From contig NC_052477.1 of NCBI RefSeq assembly GCF_009730915.1, forward strand, positions 186,001 through 250,000: a stretch of 64,000 nt of DNA, in the 5' to 3' direction. Each line of letters starts with the position of its first letter. Positions within the stretch are counted from its first letter, which is position 1. Below are positions 37,454 through 47,740 of the stretch, in pieces. The stretch comes from Dioscorea cayenensis subsp. rotundata. Its lineage: Eukaryota; Streptophyta; Magnoliopsida; Dioscoreales; Dioscoreaceae. A model generated the notes under the pieces. The model had not been told where the DNA came from and made no database searches. It was given only the letters and a program-made list of their open reading frames with translations. A program made the position numbers and the translations under genes.

Positions 37454-40400
37454 ATGAATGCAGTAGCTTCATCTTCCAGTAGTTCAGTGGTTAAACATGG
37501 AAAGGGGAAAGATCAAGAAGGTGATACTGAAAAGAGTGAAAAGAAGAATGAGACGACGAACACGGTTCCGTTCTACAAGTTGTTCTCATTTGCTGATTCC
37601 ACCGATATTTTTTTGATGATTGCCGGCACCATTGGAGCTGTAGCAAATGGGATTTCTATGCCATTGATGACTATCCTGTTTGGAGACATGATTCAATCTT
37701 TTGGAGGAACAACGGATATCCATGATGTAGTCCATGAAGTTTCCAAGGTTTGTTTATCAATCAAACTAGAAACTCGACAAAGTTCATTTTCTGGTCATTT
37801 TCAGTGTCCTTCTTGATCTTTTATTAGAAATTTTTCTATTATTATGATTTGTAAAATCTCCAGCCAAAACAACTGCATCGAAAAGATTTTTTTTTTTCTT
37901 TCTGAATAAAGCTGTGGTTTATCAACTTTTTCAAAAGAAAAAAAAAATGCATTGAAAAATAGTTAATGAATTTAATGATTATGATACTGAAATTGTTATG
38001 AGACTAAATTTTGCTGATTTTGTTCATCATGCTTTCAGGTATCACTTAAATTTGTTTATTTGGCAATTGGTGCGGGCGTGGCATCTTTTCTTCGTATGTG
38101 GATTATTCATATTGTGCTAATTTTTGGTGGTGCTTTTGTTTATTGTAGAATTAACTAAATTGTTTTCTTCAACAGAGGTGACTTGCTGGATGGCCACCGG
38201 AGAAAGACAGTCTGCAAGAATAAGGAATTTATACTTGAAAACAATCTTGAGGCAAGAAATTGGATTTTTTGACAAGGAAACAAATACAGGAGAAGTTGTC
38301 GGAAGAATGTCTGGTGATACTGTTTTGATTCAGGATGCTCTCGGTGAGAAGGTATGTGTGTTGTTTGTCTGCTAACCATCAGTTGTTCAGTAATATCTAG
38401 ATAGATTATGTATGTGGATCTGATCTAAATTGGCAAACCTGTGAGTCAAATGTTATTGTTTTGACAATGTAAACCTGTTTACAATTATGAAAAGTAAGAG
38501 AAGTTTGATTCCAAGTACTACAAAAGTTTGGTACTGACAATTGAATTGCTATGCTTTAAACTGAATTCAGTCTCTTATTCCATATCGAAACACTTGTTTG
38601 AACTGATTTTTTGGAGAATTTCATTATGACATGCAGGTTGGCAAGTTTATCCAGCTAACATCAACATTCTTTGGAGGTTTTATAATAGCATTTATCAAGG
38701 GTTGGCTTCTTTCCCTGGTTATGCTGTCCATAATTCCTCCACTTGTGATAGCGGGTGGAATCATGGCTCTTGTTATATCAAAGATGGCATCACGTGGACA
38801 AGAAGCTTATGCAGAAGCAGCTAACGTTGTCGAGCAGGCCATTGGTTCTATTAGAACTGTAAGAAAATTTCTTTCATTTCTGAAAAAGAGATATAAAATA
38901 ACCTCAATGTCTCAGTGGAAATTTGACCATTTTTTTTTCTATTCAGGTTGCTTCTTTTACAGGCGAGAGAATTGCTGTGAACAAATACAAAAAGTATCTG
39001 ACAAATGCTTATTTGTCCACTGTTCAAGAAGGTCTAGCTTCTGGAGCAGGTTTGGGAACGGTAACGCTCATTATGTTCTGTGGATATTCTCTTGGCGTAT
39101 GGTATGGATCAAAGTTGGTACTGGATCATAAAGATTATACGGGCGGTAAAGTCATTAACGTGATATTTGCACTTCTAGTTGGCTCATTGTAAGTTGTGAT
39201 TAGTATTTCCTTTTTACATGAATGAAATCACAACTTGCATTTGAAGTTAATGTGCTCTTTTTCATTTTCATTATCATTTTGAAGCTCTTTAGGCCAAACA
39301 TCTCCATGCACAAAGGCATTTGCTGCAGGACAAGCTGCTGCATACAAAATGTTTGAGGCTATCAAGCGAAAGCCTTTGATCGATGCATATGATACAAAAG
39401 GGAAGACAGTTGATGAAATTCGAGGAGATATAGAATTTAGAGATGTTCATTTTACTTATCCAGCCAGGCCAGATGAGCAAATATTTAGAGGATTCTCTCT
39501 GTCGATTCCAAGCGGCATGACTGTAGCTTTGGTTGGAGAGAGTGGAAGTGGTAAATCGACAGTAATCAGTTTGATTGAGAGGTTTTATGACCCACAAGCA
39601 GGAGAAGTGCTTATAGATGGTATAAACCTCAAGGAATTTCAACTGAGATGGATCAGAGGAAAAATTGGTCTTGTCAGCCAGGAACCTGTCCTATTTGCTT
39701 CTAGCATTCGAGACAATATAGCCTATGGCAAAGACAATGCCACCACCGAAGAAATTAGAACTGCAGCCGAGCTTGCAAATGCTTCCAAATTTATCGACAA
39801 GATGCCTCAGGTCATCTCTATAAACTTCTCTACATTTGAACTCAATGCTATTTTGTCTACATGAACTCAATTGAAGAATTATGCATTCAGGGATTGGACA
39901 CAATGGTTGGTGAGCATGGAACTCAGTTATCAGGAGGACAGAAACAAAGAATTGCCATTGCCAGAGCGATCCTGAAAGACCCTCGCATACTTCTTCTGGA
40001 TGAAGCCACGAGTGCTCTTGATGTCGAATCTGAACGAGTCGTGCAGGAAGCACTCGATAGAATCATGACCAACCGAACTACTGTAATTGTTGCTCATCGT
40101 TTGAGTACCGTGAGGAATGCTGATACAATTGCTGTTATTCATCGAGGATTGATTGTTGAAAAAGGTGACCTTCTCTTCAACTATAATCTTTGTTTAATAA
40201 GCTTGCACACTTGGTATACTTCAGCACTTAACAAATTTTTTTTCTTCTTTTTGTCAGGATCACATTCTGAACTTGTCAAGAATCCAGAGGGAGCATACTG
40301 CCAACTCATCCGCTTGCAAGAAAAGAACCAACATTCAGAGCAAGTTAGTCAGTCTGATCATGAGAAGCCTAGTTTGTCACTGGATTCAGCAAGGAAGTCA

Positions 40401-42702
40401 AGCCAGCACATGTCCATAAACCGGTCCATTAGTAGAGGATCATCTCTGGGGAACAGCAACCGCCATTCTTTCACTCAAACATTCGGTTTGCCAGTTGTTG
40501 ACACAACAGAAATTAAGTTGGAGGAAGGAAAAGATACACCATTGCCTACCAAAGAATACAAAGAAGTGCCTCTTCGGCGACTTGCTTATCTTAACAAGCC
40601 AGAGATACCAGTGTTAATTCTTGGTTCATTTGCTGCGATCGTCAATGGGACGGTATTCCCGATTTTTGCACTGTTACTTTCCAGTGTGATAAACACATTC
40701 TATCAGCCACCGGAAAAGCTCAAGAAAGACTCTAAGTTCTGGGCTCTAATGTTTTTAATCTTCGCTTTCGTGTCTTTTGTGGCACTTCCGGCTACCACCT
40801 ACCTTTTTGGCGTAGCGGGCGCGAAGTTAATAAGAAGAATTAGATTGATGACATTTGAGAAGATTATAAACATGGAGATAGAATGGTTTGATGATCCCGA
40901 AAACTCAAGTGGAGCAATTGGAGCAAGACTAGCTGCAGATGCAGCTACAGTCAGAGGTCTTGTTGGCGATGCCCTTTCGTTACTTGTTCAGAATATCACA
41001 ACTCTAGTTACTGGTTTGGTGATTGCTTTTACTGCAAGCTGGCAACTCTCTTTAATTATCTTAGCTTTGATTCCTATCATAGGAATCAATGGATATGTCC
41101 AGTTTAAGTTCTTGAAGGGATTTAGCGAGGATGCAAAGGTTTGCCAACATAATTCTCTTCTTCTAATAAAGAATATTCTCATGTCTGTTCTATTTATTTA
41201 AGCTGAACATCTAATTAGTTTGTCTTTGTTTCATTGATTTTTTATGATGAAACTAAAAATCTTAAAATGGCTTCAGATGAAGTATGAGGAAGCGAGTCAG
41301 GTGGCTACTGATGCTGTAGGAAGTATTAGAACAGTTGCTTCATTTTCCGCAGAAGATAAGGTGATGGATTTGTACAAGAAGAAATGTGAAGCTCCAACGA
41401 AAGCGGGAGTTAGGCAAGGTCTCGTTAGTGGTATTGGTTTTGGCCTTTCATTTTTCTTGCTCTATTGTGTGTATGCTCTCTGTTTCTACGCGGGAGCCCG
41501 GCTAGTTGGAGCTGGGAAGACAACATTTGGCAAAGTTTTTCGAGTATGAATTTTCATTCATTCTATTACATTTGGCCCATTTTTATTTTTTATTTTTAAA
41601 TATTGATGCCTTATTTTGATTTATCATCCAGGTTTTCTTGGCTCTTTCTATGGCCGCGGTTGGAATTTCTCAGTCCAGTTCACTGGCACCAGATTCCAGC
41701 AAGGCTAAAACTGCAACTGCTTCAGTATTTTCCATTCTCGATCGCAAGTCCAAGATTGATCCAAGTGATGAATCTGGGATGACATTAGAAGTAGTTAAAG
41801 GAAATATTGAGTTTCGGCATGTCAGCTTCAAATACCCTACAAGACCAGATGTGCAGATTTTCCAAGATTTATGCCTGACAGTTCAGTCTGGCAAGGTACA
41901 TTGAAATAAGTCATACATATAGCTTGATTAATTGTTCATAAATCTAACATATTTATTTTTACTAATCAGACTGTTGCACTGGTGGGGGAGAGCGGGAGCG
42001 GGAAATCTACTGCAATAGCATTGCTGCAGAGATTTTACAATCCTGATTCCGGTCACATACTGATAGACGGAGTAGAAATCGAAAAATTTCAACTGAGGTG
42101 GTTGAGACAGCAGATGGGATTGGTGAGTCAAGAGCCTGTTTTATTCAACGAAACAATTCGGACAAACATTGCGTATGGAAAGGAAGGAAATGCCACAGAA
42201 GCGGAGATCGTAGCTGCTGCAGAGTCTGCAAATGCCCATAAGTTCATATGCAGTTTGCAGCAGGTGAGTTTTACAAACATTTGATACACTGATAGCACTC
42301 TAAATTTTTAATAATCCTACTTGATTATTGAACCGATACATTCTGCAGGGTTATGACACCATGGTCGGAGAACGCGGGATCCAGTTATCAGGTGGGCAGA
42401 AACAAAGAGTAGCCATTGCAAGAGCCATAGTGAAAGAACCTAAAATCTTACTACTCGATGAGGCAACAAGTGCACTCGACGCAGAATCAGAAAGAATAGT
42501 CCAAGATGCACTAGACCAAGTAATGGTGAACCGAACAACAATGGTGATCGCTCATCGATTATCAACAATCAAAAATGCAGATTTGATTGCAGTTGTTAAA
42601 AACGGTGTCATTGTGGAGAAGGGAAAGCATGACAAACTAATTAACATCAAAGACGGAGCTTATGCTTCTTTAGTAGCACTTCATTCTAGAGCTTCTACTT
42701 AG
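37454..42702 (+). CDS. ABCB full transporter, copy 3
   Basis: MDR-type ABCB transporter with the same 12-exon plan as copies 1 and 2: 37454-37747, 38039-38093, 38176-38351, 38637-38858, 38947-39188, 39285-39810, 39891-40164, 40258-41138, 41277-41543, 41632-41895, 41970-42263, 42349-42702; 1,282 residues, unbroken. Both NBDs carry GESGSGKST (about 414 and 1073), LSGGQ (about 518 and 1178), [11 protein letters not shown] and H-loop His. The linker contains the basic/Ser segment [18 protein letters not shown] followed by GLPVVD, typical of the ABCB4/11/21 group and a plausible phosphorylation region; the other two copies have lost it. The frame is open 25 codons upstream of 37454 without an ATG, so Met at [10 protein letters not shown] is taken as the start. 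It is separated from the other two copies by the BTB gene and 6 kb of repeats, and probably keeps the ancestral features. Confidence 0.94.
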
Positions 42703-44142
42703 TGTACCATGTGTTTCAATTGTTGTAATTTAGCTTCTTGTTTCTCAGTTTTGCCGGTAAACACGTTGCGAGGTATAATTAACTCGATGTATTTTGCTTA
42801 TAAATTTGCAGATATAAAAATTAATAAAGACTACATCAAAAGATGCAGAGGTTGAGGTGTCAATTGATTCTTATTTTCTTATGAAATGAACTCTTGAACT
42901 GCATGGATGTTACCATCAAGCCCAACATGTTCCTCTTGTTTTCTAAAACACAGCCATTCATATAACAACAACAGAGCATTTAGATTATTTTTCTGTGTTA
43001 ATGAAGCATAGAAAATGTGATCCTTTGTAATAATAAAAGACAAAGTTTGGCAATGATCTGACACACCAACAAATCACAGAGGCCTACTTTACCTTCAAGC
43101 ATTGGTGTTAATATTCTCCATGCATTTTCTACACTTTAGATTGCATCAAACACTTAGTTTGGTAGTTATTTGGAAGATGAGTGCAGCTTACTCTAATGAA
43201 TGTTCAAATTTTCAAAAGTGCTTTTCATGCCACTGTATTATGTTTTTAATGTGGAAGTATTTCCTGGTTTGGATTAGCGTCTAGAAAGCCCAAAAATATT
43301 TTTTTATAAGTTAAGCGTTTTTTAGCTAAAAAAAAAAAGTTATTTGTATTAATTTTTCTACAAAAGCATAAGCTGTAAATATAAGCTGAAAAAGTTTTTT
43401 TTCAGAAACCATGAAAAAAAAAGTTGTTTTTCAGCTTATTTTTACAAATTCTGTTTCTGTAGAAAAGCTAATTCAAACACAAAATATAAAAAAAATGCTT
43501 AACTTACTCTGGAAAAGCAATTTTTTTTCTAGAAGCACCTTTACTAAACTGGAAAAAAAAAACACTTTTTTGAAAAGTCAATTCAAACAAGAATGGTAAG
43601 ATTAATATTACTACTACTAACTATAAATTCAAAAAAAAACATATTCCAAATTTAACACAGGAAGTAATTAATGCTAAGTAGGAAATTGCAAGACAAAGGC
43701 ACACAACCAACACCACTAGTTGGCAAAGTAGTTGTTGCTTGATGTTGTTGGTTGTTAGCACATTTTAATCAAATGCAGACTAAGTATACCCTTTTCTTCT
43801 TCTTCTTATTTACTAATTTTTTCTAATTATTGTCCTCCATGGCCTCTTTTCATGGTATTGGTACCCAAAATGGCTCAATTCTTAATTTCCAAATGAGATG
43901 ATCTTTCTTTTCATGATTGCATCACTTGAAACCATTAGATTAGTCAAGAAGGGAATCTCCACCGTCCACTTTATATTTTTCAAGGCAACAAGTCATTACC
44001 AATGGAAAATGAAGTTCACTTGTCATTTCACATTTTCACAGGGTTTTTTTATTAAAATAAATTTCGAGGACTATATGGGAAGAGTTTGGTAACTGAGGGA
44101 TTAGAATGTAATTTAGTTCATTGGTCATGAAAGGGCGGGATG
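42703..44142. other. intergenic region with fold-back element
   Basis: It holds the 3' UTR of ABCB copy 3, the fold-back element at 43263-43595 listed separately, and the upstream region of the 44.1-kb promoter. No gene seen. Confidence 0.6.
43263..43595. mobile_element. fold-back MITE-like element
   Basis: The outer ends are imperfect inverted repeats: CTGGTTTGGATTAGC on the left, and a right end whose complement reads TTGTTTGAATTGAC. The interior is a series of A- and T-runs around AAGC, AGCTxAAAA, AGCTT and their complements, so most of the 330 bases can fold back on themselves. This is the texture of common plant hAT-type MITEs with AAAAGC/GCTTTT interiors. No 8-bp target duplication was clear. 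No open frame of significance. Confidence 0.6.
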
Positions 44143-44150
44143 CTATAAAA
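44143..44150 (+). promoter_or_regulatory. TATA box at 44.1 kb
   Basis: CTATAAAA in GC-richer surroundings, followed by a short exon-like stretch ending in a splice donor (TTTCAG then GTATAC) at 44245/44246. This probably drives the CHUP1-like gene through a spliced leader. Confidence 0.5.
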
Positions 44151-44174
44151 GGCGGTAACTTCCGCTCAAATGTG

Positions 44175-44746
44175 CCCTGGCGGAGCGATCGATCTCTATT
44201 ATGAGGCCGATTGAATGCGATTTCCAATCGCTCTCTTCGTTTCAGGTATACGTTTCTCTTCATGCTCTTCAAAAGATTGAAACTGATGTAATTGGAGTTA
44301 CGGTTTTGTTTCCTTGTAGATCAGTATGAACTTTTTGAGGGTTGTCAGGGATTTTTTGATGCTATATTGTGTTTATGGATGTGCTTTGCTGTCAAAGTAG
44401 CTAAAGTTTTGGAATTTCTTTGACTTCGTTGTCTAAAAGTGTTTTTCTTTTTATTCTATCCAACAATTTGTTGTTTTTTTTTCAGGGCTATTAAGATGTA
44501 AACTCATCAGAAATTAAGTGTGTTCTATCTTGTATTTTGAGGGCACATAATAAAGGTTTTCTTTCACCAAATTATCTTGTTCTTTTCTTTCCGTCCAGAT
44601 ATGATCTTCGGCAAATCTTTTGATTGTCAAAATGTCATCTTTCATCTTTTTGCTAAATGTTTTTCCCCATTTGATTGTTATTATTATTTGCAGGTTGAAA
44701 TTCTTACTTGGGTTGGGAGGAACAGATCCCTCTCTACATTTTGGTT
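44175..44746 (+). other. probable spliced 5' leader of CHUP1-like gene
   Basis: Two exon-like segments follow the 44.1-kb TATA box: about 44175-44245 (donor GTATAC) and 44694-44746 (acceptor TTTGCAG, donor GTAAGC). Joined, they read through a small frame starting MRPIECDFQS at 44201. A second, overlapping mini-frame starts at 44169 (MCPGGAID). Neither resembles a known protein. The simplest reading is an untranslated leader with upstream ORFs for the gene whose main ATG is at 47741; a separate short transcript is the alternative. Confidence 0.4.
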
Positions 44747-46913
44747 GTAAGCTCATTTTCATTTTAATCTGAAGTATTTCCTTTTATACTTCACCGTTTC
44801 TTATATGGAGAAATGGATGTTGATTCTTGATTTGAAGATATTTTTTTCTTTGGAAAATGGTTATTTATTTAGACTTTGGAGTATCATTTACACTTATATG
44901 TGGTGCATTCTACAAGGTTAGGCTTGAGGACTATAAGTCTGTAGTCTGTAGATGTGGTCCTTTGACCTTGCATATAGCTGAGAAGTAGTTGTCTTGTGTA
45001 GCTGTTTGACTTGAATACTGATAGCTATTGTTCTTTAGCAGCTCTAAGTATTTGTTACTCTTTATTAAAGCGAATTGGGTCTGTGTACCGCCAGAGATGT
45101 TATAGCCACACAGCAATCTAGCAGGTACTTGGCCCTAGATGGAGTTAAGATCAAGTCATGTGCCAGTCTTGTTCAGTCACCATCCCATATCATCTATCTC
45201 CTCTTTAGATTGTCCACATTGTTTAGTTTTTTCTGTCCAAGTCTCATTAACCAGTTTTTCCTTGCATAAATGGTTTCCAGGAAAATGATATGAAGAATTT
45301 TGAGTAACTTTCAATCAATATTTATTTTGGTCTAATTTATAAGATTCTGGAAGGTAACGATTTCTTGTAAATTAAATATACAAATGTATATTTTCAAGTT
45401 CTGATTGTTCATCTATGATGGCAAGTTGGCAACTTAGATTAGTTGATTTTGCTACATTTGCTTCTGTACTTCCTTGCTAAAATGTTCTGCACTAGGCTAG
45501 AAAAATAAAGGGCATTTACTTTGTTCTTGATATCTTATCTGAGGTTGCTTCTGGGGTTTATTCCTGTGTTAGCAAGTGCAAAAAACACCACAAAATTATC
45601 AGAATAAATTATGCTGCCGAATACTGTTACAAGGCATGCTCAACTCTTGTAATGCCACATCTGATTATTTTTCTAAGCCGTTGTTCTCATGTAGATGATT
45701 TGCATATCAAACGCATACGATTCAGATGTATATATCTATGATGTCCTCAAACTTATCATATATCATTCCTCTGTATGATCTGTTGCTCACCATTGTTGAG
45801 AATCCTTTCTCAGATAGACAGAAACAAGATTTGCTCTATGAGAGCTATAAAGTATTCTATAATAACCTGGTGTTTAGGGAATGATACTTCCTCATTAAGA
45901 AAAGCAAAGTAAATGACATAAAGAAGTCTGTTGCTTCTTTTTATCTTTCCTTTTTTCAAAGAAGCAGTCTACTAGCATCTGGTCTCTGATTTCTTGCCTT
46001 CTCTAATCTCTGCACATTGATTACATGTTGTCCTCTAATGAGTGCCTACTATAGCATTTTTGTGGTACTGATGCTTCTCAAATCTCGATGCTTTCTTCTC
46101 TCTCTTTTATCTCACAGTCACTAAGATGGCTAGTATCACCCGATCAATATATTCACATCGAGGAATTTCACATTAGAAATCGCCCAGCCTAAACTCAATG
46201 TTTAGCTTTTCTAAAGGGATGAGACACCATTTTTTGTTGAGAGTAGACATGCAAAAGTAGATCAATTTAGCAATTATATGTACCTTCTGGGCCCTGTTAT
46301 GATGCCATTATGGCATTTTTTTTCCCACCTGCTAGGAGGGTGTCATGGGCTCATCTGGATGCTCTTTTTTGGGCATCAATGATGTGTTGCTGCCCTTACC
46401 TGCCCTTGTGAGGATAATTATATTGATAGGTATAAAATCTTACTTGAGTCTTTCCAACATTGCAAGTTATTCCTCCCATTCCATCCACAAACCTGGCTGT
46501 CTTATGCTTGCATGTGAGCGTGCTCGAAAGTGGTATTCTGCTGGGTTTTTTTTCGTTGTTTTAGAAACATGATTATTCTTCTGAGCTTCCTTATTTGATG
46601 ACAGGGAATCTCAGCTTTTTTCTCTATCTTCTTTTCTTCTCTTTTTTTATGATAAGAGCAAAATAATTTTCAAGCTAGTAAAGAAGTTGTACTCACCATA
46701 TGATTTTGTCAATTTCTGAATGGCCTCATGCTAACGAACTTTGTGTTCCTACAACATGGCTAGGTTTTTCCTTGTCATACAAATCTTGATATTAAAGTTA
46801 TCTGTATTACTTTACTTGCTGTTAACTTTCTGAAATAACGATTGAACAAATCTCATTTAAGTGCATGTGAAGTGTGGCTTCTGCCTCTGAATTTGGTTTT
46901 CATCCAAATGAAA

Positions 46914-46951
<38 letters not shown>

Positions 46952-47520
46952 AATATATAAATTCATACATATGTTTCAAGTATGTCTCACATGGCATGAA
47001 GATGTCAATATCATGCATTTTGTATAGATCTGACCCCTCCCCAATTATAGTTTTTTAATCACAAGTGAGTTCCAACCCATCATTTTTAATATGCGGTCAT
47101 GAGTTAAAGAAGCTGCCTGGCTTCTTTTATCTAGCACTTATTGAGACATTGATTGGCCTAGTCTAAGAAGATTAGTGAGACGAACACTTCCTACAAGTGC
47201 ATCAATGACATGTCTTCTCTGCCACTGTTTTTAAATCTTTGAGTTGAATACTTAAAGCAGCATTAAAGTCTAGTACACTGGTCACTTTCTCCCTTCCCTT
47301 GAGGACCACCGTGCATTGAATTTAATATAACAAAATGAGCACCACACTACATCCACTATCTTCACTAGCAAATAAATCCAACTATTAAAACACAACTATG
47401 CACCTCTGGTTGCAAATTTATGGCTTGCTGTACTTTGTCAAATTTCTTCTGTCAGTATAATTCACACCTGGTAATTTTGTCTTGCTGGATTCTAGATTCT
47501 GCACTGAAAACAATAGCCAG
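44747..47520. other. probable long leader intron
   Basis: 2.8 kb with moderate AT content and no open frame resembling a protein. It contains an (AC)n microsatellite. An acceptor-like AATAGCCAG precedes 47521. If the leader model is right, this is one 5'-UTR intron. Confidence 0.4.
46917..46949. repeat. (AC)n microsatellite
   Basis: About 16 uninterrupted AC units, the only AC run of note in the window. Confidence 0.95.
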
Positions 47521-47740
47521 TGCCTGCGCTACCTTTAAGTCAACTGGTTGGTCCAGCTTTCTCGAATGATCCCCATTCCCTCACCTTACTGCTTTCTTAT
47601 GCAAACACCACCATCACCTTGAAGCTCGTTCCCACTTTGGTCCTGCAAGACCATGATGACAAAGATTTCATAGTTGTTGGAATTAATCCTACTATCCCCT
47701 CAGACCAAGCAGCTCATCCTTCCAAGAGACAATCAACACC

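Noticed and set aside
19164-42131. Antisense open frames across the ABCB exons
   Set aside because: All are shadows of the conserved sense exons; the splice structure and motifs support only the + strand.
46345-46572. 75-residue open frame in the leader intron
   Set aside because: No domain and no conserved pattern, and it falls inside a probable intron.
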